Shown: positions 42,606 through 50,823 of the stretch, in pieces | How positions within the stretch are numbered: the stretch's first letter is position 1 | Layout: every line of letters begins with the position of its first letter | Source: Villigracilis sp024434165 | GTDB taxonomy: Bacteria; Chloroflexota; Anaerolineae; Anaerolineales; Villigracilaceae | Length of the DNA stretch: 64,000 bases | Direction of reading: 5' to 3' | NCBI GenBank assembly: GCA_030263665.1 | Contig: SZPK01000031.1 | Location: 1 to 64,000 of the forward strand | The notes under the pieces: model-generated | Database searches by the model: none | What the model was told of the DNA's origin: nothing | What the model saw: only the letters and a program-made list of their open reading frames with translations | Made by a program: the position numbers and the translations under genes

Positions 42606-43913
42606 TCAAGCTTTCACAGAATACTCTCTGCGAATCCACTCGCGCACTGCTTTCAGATCCTGGGGAGAAAGTTTCTCGCGTACCCGCTCTTCCTGGACAT
42701 GATTGGTGAACAGCCAATTGACTGCTCTGATCAGACTGCGCGGGCTTAACTTCTTGTGCCGGCGCAGGTCGCTGATCAATAGTTCTTCTGGTGAACGTCC
42801 AGAGGCTCGCAGGGCACGGTCGCTGATAGCGGTGAGGCTATCGAACTTTCCACCGCTGGCTTCCTGCAGTCGTTGCCGGATGACTTCGCTGAGCGCATCT
42901 GCATCCCACCTAATCTTAACCACCTTGCTCTTTGAAGTCAATAGGCGAAAAGCGGGCGTTTCAGTCACAATCGGCCGCATATCGTTGGGCAGGAAATACT
43001 TGACATAGATGCGATTTTGCATCCAGGGTAGTGTACTATCCAACAGCCAATATATGCTTGCAAGGGCATTTTTGGGATTATCTACAGTTTCAAGAAAGGC
43101 ATCCACCCCATCAACCAGGATATATATCGCTTCAAACTCCAATTTATTAAGGATCAGATCGAACAATAAATCGAGTCGTTTTTCAGCATCTGGTTTTTCT
43201 TTATCGGAAGAATAATGGCTCAGTTTCTTATAAAGGTAGAGGATATCCTCCCTGTCTGGCGGATTCGGGAGTGAACGGGCTGTGGGATCAAGAGCGGTAA
43301 TTATGGGATCCAGGCTTTCTGCTTCCTTCATTTGGTTAAGATAATAGAAAATCGAAAAATCCAGGTCCCACGTGATAATCTGAAGAAAAACCTTTCGGAG
43401 TGCTGCATCCATTTCATCGAGTACATAAGGGTAATAAGCTAAATGCAGTAACAACTCCTGGGATGCGTAACGCAACAAATCGGTCCGCTGATGAAGCGCT
43501 GACTTTTTCGGATCTTCGTTTGGATTACCGGGGCTGGTTGGCTTGAAAACAATAGGAAATATCCTGCGTCCGTTCCTGCCTGCGCGGCATTCGCGCGCCA
43601 AGCGGACGCGAAAAGCGGTCTTGCCTCCCCCAGCCGACGCGAATACGAAGGATGGTTGGTTGCCGTTTATCTTGTCAAATTGATTATGATCTATCAGGTA
43701 AAACGGGATCAGAGGATCTTCACCGGCGTCAATATACTCGAAGGGATTTAGGTTCAATCCCACGTGGGAAAGCCATTCCTGTAGTTTGTTTTTTTGCGGA
43801 TCAAATGTTTCTGGCGGCAACATGATTTCAAAAGGCATATAATCGGACAGCGCCGCAGGGAATTCGCCAGTCCGCTGATGAAGATATCTATTGTCTAATA
43901 AGGAAACAACCAT
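42606..43913 (-). CDS. P-loop ATPase (435 aa) of the STAND cluster
   Basis: Walker A is ASAGGGKTAFRVRLA (~93-107) and Walker B AIYILVDGVDAFLE (~260-273). The order of elements and the DNP/PN-rich loops resemble the neighbouring ATPase with the winged helix, suggesting paralogy. No membrane segment or catalytic effector seen. The start at 43913 has AGGA upstream, and the promoter region contains a direct-repeat operator candidate. The 90-bp gap to the next gene has an SD but no other feature I can support. Confidence 0.75.
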   Translation of the reverse strand: MVVSLLDNRYLHQRTGEFPAALSDYMPFEIMLPPETFDPQKNKLQEWLSHVGLNLNPFEYIDAGEDPLIPFYLIDHNQFDKINGNQPSFVFASAGGGKTAFRVRLARECRAGRNGRRIFPIVFKPTSPGNPNEDPKKSALHQRTDLLRYASQELLLHLAYYPYVLDEMDAALRKVFLQIITWDLDFSIFYYLNQMKEAESLDPIITALDPTARSLPNPPDREDILYLYKKLSHYSSDKEKPDAEKRLDLLFDLILNKLEFEAIYILVDGVDAFLETVDNPKNALASIYWLLDSTLPWMQNRIYVKYFLPNDMRPIVTETPAFRLLTSKSKVVKIRWDADALSEVIRQRLQEASGGKFDSLTAISDRALRASGRSPEELLISDLRRHKKLSPRSLIRAVNWLFTNHVQEERVREKLSPQDLKAVREWIRREYSVKA

Positions 43914-44024
43914 GAATTATTCCTGTTCATTTCCCTGCATGGGATACCTGTCTGCACAGGAGATAAGCAGGGTTATTGTAGTAAATTAACCTTTTTCTAA
44001 TATTCCATCTGTCTTTCACCAAAC

Positions 44025-44040
44025 TGACAACAAACTGACA
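44025..44040 (-). promoter_or_regulatory. direct-repeat operator candidate (TGTCA N6 TGTCA)
   Basis: On the minus strand TGTCAGTTTGTTGTCAG: two TGTCA half-sites 11 bp apart, the spacing used by OmpR/PhoB winged-helix regulators. It lies between the winged-helix ATPase and the 435-aa ATPase gene, about 110 bp before the latter's start. A near copy is at 48095. Confidence 0.5.
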
Positions 44041-45390
44041 TCATTCATCGAGAAATGCCTGGAGGGATAAACGATAGCCCAAGTTTTTCTTCATTGTGAG
44101 GAAAACGGGATTCTTTGGTAACGGTTCAATGGTCTTTCGCAAGCGGTGAATGGCAGTATTTACCAGATCGTCATACTCCTTGGTAAGTTCATCCTGCGGG
44201 CCCAGTTCTTTCCCCCGCCCTTTGGTATTAAAAGGCAGATATGCCTTGTTGTAGATCTCCCGCTTGGAACAGTAACGCCCCTCATTTTTATAAAGATAGG
44301 AAAAGATGGCAAGTTCCTCCTGAGAAAGTGTCCGCGGGGAGTTCATGCCGATCACAATCTGACTGTTATCCGGATAAAACCTGAGTTGCAGGGAGGAGCG
44401 CTTCCGGGCTGTGACCCACTCATTCTTCTCCAACCTGCGGAGGATACCTTCTAATTCGTAGTTTTCCCATACCGTAGCGAAGATGGGACGGAAATATTCG
44501 AGCCAGCCGCGGGGTGACAAGCCTCCACATGCCTCCAACCAGGTGAACAATTCTTCGGCAGAATAGATGTGATCTGCGTGAACCTGCTCATTGTCGAGGG
44601 CGAGCCGAAGCCGTTTCTCGATCATCGCCCGAAGACGTTTTGCCTCCCACGCAATCCGAAATGTGGTCACCCGTTCCTTCACTCTGGCAGGATTCTCAAC
44701 AAGTTCTCTCTCCAATTCCAGTGGCAGAAACATCTTGAAATGGAAGTTGGGGATCTCAAAAACTGAAAGCGTGGACAAGATGGACCGCAGCACATTAATC
44801 ACAATTTGCTTCTGCACATCTAAGTTCCAAGTTAATCCATCCACCATAATCCAAATCCCACCGGGGAAACCTACAAACTGCATGCTCTTGATCAATTCTG
44901 TGGCAATGACTTCCAGCTTTGTATCCCTGCCTATCAGGAAGGACTTTGAAATAGGGATCTTTTCAATGAGGAGTTCATTGTCTTGCTTGGGAGTAAAATG
45001 ATGCAGGAATTCAGCAATAAAATCAAAATTCCGATTATCTTTCGCCCGTTTCTTAAAATCCTTGGGCAGTTCCCTGAGAATTTCATGTGCACAGGCGGAT
45101 AGAACGCTGGAAAACTGCGCATTAGCCAATTCTGTGCTGGGAGCTTGAGGATTAAAAGTAAGGTCAGGTGTCCATTGAACAGGCAGGCATTTCAGTTGGC
45201 TGCGTGCGTACTCTGCCAAAGCGCAACTGACAGCCGTTTTTCCCATTCCTGATTTGGCGTAAATGAGACTTGAAGTTGAGCCCTTGAAAAACTCGAAGTC
45301 CGGCGGCGGGACAAAGGCGTGCGGAATCAGCCAGGGCTCTGCCTCGGCATTTTTGTTCATGAATACGATCAAGCCTTTATCTTTGGTCAT
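44041..45390 (-). CDS. P-loop ATPase fused to an OmpR-type winged-helix DNA-binding domain
   Basis: 449 aa. N-terminal NTPase: Walker A YAKSGMGKTAVS (~44-55) and Walker B GGIWIMVDGL (~175-184). Residues ~355-445 (LSQEELAIFSYLYKNEG, KREIYNKAY, VNTAIHRLRKTIEP, LTMKKNLGYRL) match Trans_reg_C, the DNA-binding domain of response regulators. No receiver domain is present, so the ATPase replaces it as sensor. The start has no SD; a TACAAT element lies 11 nt upstream, suggesting a near-leaderless mRNA. Likely transcriptional switch of the cluster. Confidence 0.82.
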   Translation of the reverse strand: MTKDKGLIVFMNKNAEAEPWLIPHAFVPPPDFEFFKGSTSSLIYAKSGMGKTAVSCALAEYARSQLKCLPVQWTPDLTFNPQAPSTELANAQFSSVLSACAHEILRELPKDFKKRAKDNRNFDFIAEFLHHFTPKQDNELLIEKIPISKSFLIGRDTKLEVIATELIKSMQFVGFPGGIWIMVDGLTWNLDVQKQIVINVLRSILSTLSVFEIPNFHFKMFLPLELERELVENPARVKERVTTFRIAWEAKRLRAMIEKRLRLALDNEQVHADHIYSAEELFTWLEACGGLSPRGWLEYFRPIFATVWENYELEGILRRLEKNEWVTARKRSSLQLRFYPDNSQIVIGMNSPRTLSQEELAIFSYLYKNEGRYCSKREIYNKAYLPFNTKGRGKELGPQDELTKEYDDLVNTAIHRLRKTIEPLPKNPVFLTMKKNLGYRLSLQAFLDE

Positions 45391-45584
45391 GGGGTAAGCT
45401 AATTGTACAAAAAATCGTTGCTATAACAGGGCAACCAAAGACATGCCCTAGTGGTTTGTCGGCAAAGTTTTGCAATACATTCGAACTGTGCCAATAGTAC
45501 CTTATGCGTGATTTCAGGCTTGGTTTCAACGCCATGAGTAGGTGCATGATTTTCAATTCGTTGCAGTATTTATCCAACAGACCA

Positions 45585-47948
45585 CTAGTAGGCAGGTAAT
45601 GTTGACACAACATTATCAAACATGGATTTGGTTAACTTATCCTGTTCATCAAGATGTTTATCCACATAATTAAGCAATGCATAAAGGAGTCGAATTACGC
45701 GGCGTGGCGAGGAATCCGCCACGGAGAGAACCAATCCTACCGGATCTTTTGTTCCTCGCGACCAGAGGGTTTCGAATTTTTCCATTCTTCTGTCTAGAAT
45801 ATCTTTCAACTGTTGATCATTCCACACAATATCGTCAGCGAGTGAAAAGCTCACAAGCCTATTTAGCGCTTTATTATTTTTTATAGTAAAAGGAGCAAAA
45901 ACTTTTATGATCGTCGCTTGATTTGCGAGTGGCAGAACAAGATCCTCAACCTCATTGATTCTGTAAATCACTTCCTTCTGCGGGGCTACGCTTCGTATAT
46001 CCCATAAGAAATAAACCTGGTCAAATCCATCCGGACGCGCCAGATACAGGAGTCTCAGCGTTTCTTCGTTGGTCAACTTCTCTGTGAATTGATGTGGCTG
46101 TTTTGAAATATAATCAACGATACGGCTAATATCGCTGGCAAATGATACAAACGGGGAGCCACTCAGATCCGAGCGCAGACTTTCCACATCATTCGAACAA
46201 TATAACATCAAGCGACTCATAGCATATTTCTGGCTCTCGGGAGCATTTAAAAATCTCCGGGGATTATCGGAAAGGAAATCGACCAGTGCTCGTGAGGTTT
46301 TTTCTACCAGCCATTTCCTTACATCCACTCCAGTCTCAAACGATGCATAAATGGGAAAGACCTTCGCATGGCTACCGTATGATGCGGCTGCGTCTTGATA
46401 CTTTTTCACCAACCAAAGTGCAGTAGCGGTCTTTCCCATCCCCTCTCCTCCAAATGTGATGGTTGGAAAGGGCTCACCCATCTGATCTAAAACAGGATGA
46501 TGAACTGCAACTTCCATCAACTTATGGTCTAATTCGGCATATTCGGAGCCAAGGGGGAAAGTCTTATTTTCCGCCTGATTCCTGACAAGCCATCTTTGAA
46601 CCTTAGCAGATGGCTTCCGCTCAATGCCGCTCCATAGGGGGCGCCATTGGAGCCAAGATGAGATCTCTTCCAGCAGAGCCACGTTGTCATATTCCGGCAA
46701 AAAAGTGTTGCTTACGTGCTGCAGGTTTGATTTTTTCAGGAGAATTTTTCCAAATTCATCCTTTTCGAGAACATCTTTGAGCATCAAGAGGTTTTGTATA
46801 GAAAGGGAGGAGAAATACTCAATAAGATCAGTTGCTATCGAGCTCAATTCTTCCTGCCAGTATTTGGAAGGAATCAACAAATTCTCAGCATCTTTCTCCA
46901 CTAATTCCTTACTCTGTTTGCGATCCATAAGCAGGGATAATTTGCAAAAGCCGTGAAGTGATTCAAATAGATGCTTGTCTTCATTGAATTTAAGGATGTC
47001 GCACAACCCAACTAGCAGTTCGGCTGTCTGCATACCTTTGCGTACTTCCTTTCTCTGTAACCTCTCTAATGTACCTGTCGACAACCTGCCGTACCAATTG
47101 GAGTCCTCTACCAATTTTATATACATTTTGAAATCAGAATCAGTTTGAGATTTTATCTGTTTGGATCGTCGCAAGAGAATACTGATTGCTCCCTCGTAAT
47201 CATCATCTTGCAACAATTTAAAAAATCTCTCCTCTCGTACTTTCTGCGAGTCCCAAAGCCTATCATTATACATTTTCATGTATTGAAGCACAAAGGTCCC
47301 TGCACCGGACAGGAAGCCGGTCACCAACAGGATGAGAGTACTCTTTTCGTTGATTGTGTTATTTACAATCCCACGCATGGACGTCCATAAAATGGACTCA
47401 ACCCCGATATCTATCTGTTGTGGGGCAGGCATGACATCCGAGATAATTTCTACAGGTTTCCGCGCAAAGAGCAAAATTCCACACACTGAACGAGAGTTTA
47501 GCACCCCGATTGTCATTTGAGTCGGTGTTATTACACTGCCCAGATCTGGGGCTGCCAATTCTATGTTTTTACTCTGGGCTTGTTCAGCGGGTTCAACAGC
47601 GGTTAATCCAGAAGGAACGGTCACAGTAAAAGTAGCCGAATCCGCCGCGTTCGATTCTCCAGAAAGTATTAATGTGATATATGCGGGTGTATCCCCAGCC
47701 AGTACAAGGTTCGGATATTTCACCTGGAGCGTCTGACCGTTGGTCAGTGGAATCTCCTCGGTTTCTTTTGAATAGATATTGAAGGGAACGGCAAAGGTAA
47801 CCAGTATCCAAAGCAGAAGAGCAACAGAAGCAACTGCGGCAACAGCAAAAGCGATATAAATGAAAGCCGGCTCCAGCCAAGCAGGCGGCTTCCAAGGTTC
47901 GGATGGTTTCCTGGATTCGAACGTCCCCTTTCGATCGTGGTTCGACAT
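45585..47948 (-). CDS. membrane-anchored P-loop ATPase with extracytoplasmic domain
   Basis: 787 aa. A first membrane span lies at ~27-57, a strand-rich outer domain at ~58-200 (FTVTVPSGLTAVEP), and a second span at ~205-225 (STLILLVTGFLSGAGTFVL). A helical cytoplasmic region follows, then a P-loop domain with Walker A GGEGMGKTATALWL near 498 and a candidate Walker B QVYFLWDIRS. The layout is that of a transmembrane sensor with an internal ATPase. The SD GGGGAG and a strong promoter upstream make it the first gene of the minus-strand STAND cluster. Confidence 0.8.
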   Translation of the reverse strand: MSNHDRKGTFESRKPSEPWKPPAWLEPAFIYIAFAVAAVASVALLLWILVTFAVPFNIYSKETEEIPLTNGQTLQVKYPNLVLAGDTPAYITLILSGESNAADSATFTVTVPSGLTAVEPAEQAQSKNIELAAPDLGSVITPTQMTIGVLNSRSVCGILLFARKPVEIISDVMPAPQQIDIGVESILWTSMRGIVNNTINEKSTLILLVTGFLSGAGTFVLQYMKMYNDRLWDSQKVREERFFKLLQDDDYEGAISILLRRSKQIKSQTDSDFKMYIKLVEDSNWYGRLSTGTLERLQRKEVRKGMQTAELLVGLCDILKFNEDKHLFESLHGFCKLSLLMDRKQSKELVEKDAENLLIPSKYWQEELSSIATDLIEYFSSLSIQNLLMLKDVLEKDEFGKILLKKSNLQHVSNTFLPEYDNVALLEEISSWLQWRPLWSGIERKPSAKVQRWLVRNQAENKTFPLGSEYAELDHKLMEVAVHHPVLDQMGEPFPTITFGGEGMGKTATALWLVKKYQDAAASYGSHAKVFPIYASFETGVDVRKWLVEKTSRALVDFLSDNPRRFLNAPESQKYAMSRLMLYCSNDVESLRSDLSGSPFVSFASDISRIVDYISKQPHQFTEKLTNEETLRLLYLARPDGFDQVYFLWDIRSVAPQKEVIYRINEVEDLVLPLANQATIIKVFAPFTIKNNKALNRLVSFSLADDIVWNDQQLKDILDRRMEKFETLWSRGTKDPVGLVLSVADSSPRRVIRLLYALLNYVDKHLDEQDKLTKSMFDNVVSTLPAY

Positions 47949-48023
47949 GGTTCACAACTCCCCTGGTAGGGTAGATGGGCGAGCAGCCAGTTCCCGACGC
48001 GCTTTGCTTCCAACGTCTTGCCT

Positions 48024-48051
48024 ATTATATATCAGTTCAGGTCAATCACAA
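48024..48051 (-). promoter_or_regulatory. sigma-70-like promoter of the STAND cluster
   Basis: On the minus strand TTGTGA (48051-48046), 16-bp spacer, TATAAT (48029-48024), about 75 bp before the membrane-ATPase start. It is the clearest promoter of the cluster. Confidence 0.6.
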
Positions 48052-48094
48052 CCTGATGATCCCGCACCGATTGGCGCGGATGCTCTACCAGGAT

Positions 48095-48110
48095 TGTCAG
48101 TTTTGTGTCA
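48095..48110 (+). promoter_or_regulatory. second direct-repeat operator candidate
   Basis: TGTCAGTTTTGTGTCAG, two TGTCA half-sites 11 bp apart and identical to the 44025 site at 15 of 17 positions. It lies ~45 bp upstream of the cluster promoter and in opposite orientation to the first site. Confidence 0.5.
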
Positions 48111-48659
48111 GGTACCGGAAAGGAACATCTAAGCCAAACGTACGTTTTCCTGGCTTCAGCCAGTGTACACTGGGATCAACTCAAATTCAAAAAGAAAGAA
48201 GGTGATGCCCATACCAAACGACTGAACTGAGTTCTCTGCATCCCAATCAAATAACAAATCGAATGATCGCATTTACAGAGAAAGGAGAGAATCGTAGGTA
48301 TACAGACAAGTAAAATCGAAGAAAGTCGGATCGGGCTGACGTAGAATAACTTGAAGGATGTCACCTCAGGTGAACAGTTCCTCACACAAATAAAATACAT
48401 CGCGCAGTTCGACCCGTTCAAATGAGACACAGGTGAATTTTGATCCACCTGTGTCTTTTTTGCGAGTTAAAGAGTTGAATGTCCATCCTTTTCTGATTTG
48501 CAAATTTTCGCGTCAGTTTAATGTAAGCGCAATGCATGTTTCTGTCAGGGATTAGGAAGAAAGAGGCAATATAGCCGTGTGCCAGGTGTGGGTTTGTAAG
48601 CGATCATCAGTGCGAGAATAAGCGCAGAATTTCAAACAACCTATAAAGGAGATGATCGT
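48111..48659 (+). other. intergenic region with possible small RNA and a terminator
   Basis: No convincing gene; only micro-ORFs of 6-16 codons. A strong plus-strand rho-independent terminator lies at 48426-48461 (GACACAGGTG / CACCTGTGTC, then TTTTTT), although no plus-strand gene precedes it. A transcript of up to ~300 nt starting near the 48095 repeat would end here, so an unannotated RNA is possible. After 48461 only AT-rich upstream DNA of the next gene is seen. Confidence 0.45.
48426..48461 (+). terminator. rho-independent terminator
   Basis: A 10-bp perfect stem with a 10-nt loop and six T residues on the plus strand. Well formed; its upstream transcript is not identified. Confidence 0.8.
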
Positions 48660-49316
48660 ATGACTAAATTCTTAATCACCGCACTAATCGCGGGAGCACT
48701 GATGGGACTTGCGTTCGCTGGCACTGACTTGTTCAATCCACGCACATCTGCTGCCGAAGCCAACCGCATGAACATCGATGCGCAGCATCAACAGGCAATG
48801 TATCTATTGGATGAGCAACTCGCCGCTGCCAAGACCGAAGCCGAGATCAAGGAAATTCAGCGGCAACAGGCTCTGCTGGATGCCCAGTACCAGCATGACA
48901 TCCAAGCCCTTAGCCAGGACTTAGCACACCAGGATCTTGCATTCCGAACCTGGATGATGGTGCTCACCATCCTCGCAAGCGCAATTGCCCTCACGCTCTT
49001 CCTCGGCACAACCATCTGGGTCGGCTCGAGGGCATGGGCGTATGTTCAATCTATCCAACCGAAAGAGGTACCTATGGCAAAGAATGTTCCCCCAGTTGAG
49101 CAGTGGATCCCCAACCTGGCCGAGCGCGAACCTTATGATCCGTGGACTGATCAAAATTACCGCCGCCGCATGAAGACTGCAGCAAAGGATCAGGAACGGA
49201 AGGAGCGCGAAGAGCAAAAGGAGGCGGAACTGCTGGCAACTCGCATGCAATACGTCTCGGATCCTGCAAGGGTCAGCGGTGATCAATACAACAAACTTCC
49301 ACGCGCTGGTGATTGA
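48660..49316 (+). CDS. two-span membrane protein with coiled-coil region (218 aa)
   Basis: The ATG has SD AAAGGAG with good spacing. The N-terminal hydrophobic segment (FLITALIAGALMGLAFAG) may be a signal peptide or span. Residues ~35-90 form a Gln/Ala/Glu-rich coiled coil, and ~97-125 a second span (WMMVLTILASAIALTLFLGTTI). The C-terminus is cytoplasmic, highly charged (KDQERKEREEQKEAELL). It looks like element-encoded small membrane scaffolds; no family identified. Confidence 0.65.
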   Translation: MTKFLITALIAGALMGLAFAGTDLFNPRTSAAEANRMNIDAQHQQAMYLLDEQLAAAKTEAEIKEIQRQQALLDAQYQHDIQALSQDLAHQDLAFRTWMMVLTILASAIALTLFLGTTIWVGSRAWAYVQSIQPKEVPMAKNVPPVEQWIPNLAEREPYDPWTDQNYRRRMKTAAKDQERKEREEQKEAELLATRMQYVSDPARVSGDQYNKLPRAGD

Positions 49317-49430
49317 GCCTACCGAGTCAGGGACGCGGTATACAATGTAAACATCCTGCCTCGAAAAGCATGAAATTCAGATAAGGAGATTTGGCTAAAA
49401 CGGTCCAGCCCGCCACTATGATCATCGGTT

Positions 49431-49467
49431 ACCAAAGACGACCTTCCTCCTCGAGGTCGTCTTTGGT
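49431..49467 (+). terminator. 14-bp hairpin downstream of the coiled-coil membrane gene
   Basis: ACCAAAGACGACCT / AGGTCGTCTTTGGT with a 9-nt loop, then TTGTGG. Probably ends the preceding unit. An SD and TTG (49391) just before it open a 62-codon frame that runs through the stem; I regard that as a leader peptide or chance. From 49468 to 49763 nothing else is recognised. Confidence 0.6.
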
Positions 49468-49844
49468 TTGTGGAAGGTGGAATCTGTATGGATGCCATTT
49501 CCTCTTCATTCTTTGTTCCAATCCATGCCAAACTTTAGCGAAGGGAAACCCGACTTTGCTCACTTGTCAAGCGCGTTAAAATGTCCGCGGAATCGCAACT
49601 TAAAAAGCTCCATTTTTTTCGGGGTGGAAAAGTCCAGTGGGAATCGTTAAGGTTGACGATGGGCCAGGCAAACCTTCTTGTTCAAACCGTTTCATAAGCA
49701 GAACGTTTGCCGGAGACCGGGGGCCCAGTCAAGGGCGAATGTCTCACAGCCCCATAATACATGAAGCCCTGTACCTCGTCTCTTGGCAAGGCACAGGGCT
49801 TGAAAGTATTCTCGAACGATACAACCAATTGCGTTATTCTCATT

Positions 49845-49916
49845 GAACCGCCGGATGCCGACCCGCATGTCCGGAGGCGTGAAAGGGAGCGGTTAGCCGC
49901 CGCTCCCTACTCGATT
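49845..49916 (+). mobile_element. group II intron 3'-end remnant (domains V and VI)
   Basis: GAACCGCCGGATGC...GCATGTCCGGAGGCGTG folds as a domain V-like hairpin with a two-base bulge (CCGG-ATGC / GCAT-GT-CCGG). It is followed by the GGGAGCGG / CCGCTCCC hairpin (domain VI-like) and CTACTCGATT, the usual end of bacterial group II introns. A further hairpin (49764-49801) lies upstream. No reverse-transcriptase frame and no intron 5' end were found, so this is a decayed or truncated intron. Confidence 0.6.
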
Positions 49917-49940
49917 TTTGAACCTTTACGACCACCATAT

Positions 49941-50246
49941 TTAGGCAATATCAGCCTTGCCGTGACCAGAAATTGTGTTCCCTTGTGACAACTTAGCGAA
50001 GGCGATGTTGGCGCAGGCGACAGCCGTTGCGGTTGGGTTGCCGTGCATTTCGCAAATGACCCTTTCGTGATCTTCGATCGTTAGTGTACCACCGCTCGAA
50101 CAGTATTGGACTTGCGCAGAATTGTTTCCGTGTGGGTTGGCGAAGATCAGCGGAATTGAACCGGGTTTTGCGTAAGTCCTGAAACTAAAAATTCCACCGT
50201 CCGGTGCATCGCATCGCCCGGCGACACAGGGAGGGTCTTGCGCCGA
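49941..50246 (-). pseudogene. startless open frame, possible gene remnant
   Basis: About 100 codons are open on the minus strand, in the same frame as and directly after the stop of the 188-aa membrane gene. The translation looks protein-like (IPLIFANPHGNNSAQ, CSSGGTLTIEDHERVICEMHG) with several Cys, but there is no start codon with an SD. It may be the tail of a deleted gene or a chance frame. Confidence 0.3.
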
Positions 50247-50813
50247 TCAGGCAGGCGGAACGGCAAGAGACCCGCTTGCCGCCAAATAACCCATTACCGA
50301 CATGAGGATGACCAATCCAAACAGGATGCCCAGGAGCCAGTTCAGCCAGCGTTTCCCGGGGTGATTCACCCAGTAATACAGCAGGACGGAAAACAGGAAG
50401 GATTGCGTCAGGATTTCCAACATGCCGCCCGAGAGAAACTGCTCGCGGATGGACAAGACCGTGTAGATCGCGCCTTCCACCGAGCCGGGCGCGGGACCAA
50501 ACGTGGAGAGGATCCCCAGCGAGACGAGCAGCAGCCACGTTACCAGCCAGCCGTTCCTTCTGCCAAACAGGATCTCGCGCAAGGGGTAGAACGCCAGCGC
50601 GAACAGAATGCCGCGAATGAACTGGAGCGCAGGTCCCAATGCGACGATGGGATCGCCCGTCGGACGCATATAACCGCTCAGGTCCGCTTCGGCAAAACGC
50701 GCCGCGTAGTTGAACACGGTAAACGCTGCCAGCCCGACAATGAAATACGTCAGCGTGTGCGAGACCATGGCTCTGAGCGTCAATCCAAGGAAAGTGATTT
50801 GATTATCCTTCAT
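50247..50813 (-). CDS. polytopic membrane protein (188 aa)
   Basis: Four or five predicted spans (LTYFIVGLAAFTVFNYAA, FIRGILFALAFYP, WLVTWLLLVSLGIL, SFLFSVLLYYWV, WLLGILFGLVILMSVMGYLAA). It starts 10 bp after crtI and is probably in the carotenoid operon. Not recognised as a known carotenoid enzyme; function unknown. Confidence 0.7.
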   Translation of the reverse strand: MKDNQITFLGLTLRAMVSHTLTYFIVGLAAFTVFNYAARFAEADLSGYMRPTGDPIVALGPALQFIRGILFALAFYPLREILFGRRNGWLVTWLLLVSLGILSTFGPAPGSVEGAIYTVLSIREQFLSGGMLEILTQSFLFSVLLYYWVNHPGKRWLNWLLGILFGLVILMSVMGYLAASGSLAVPPA

Positions 50814-50823
50814 CGCGCCTCCT

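Noticed and set aside
45377..45619. 80-codon frame bridging two STAND genes
   Set aside because: It overlaps the real genes on both ends, has no SD and no recognisable domain.
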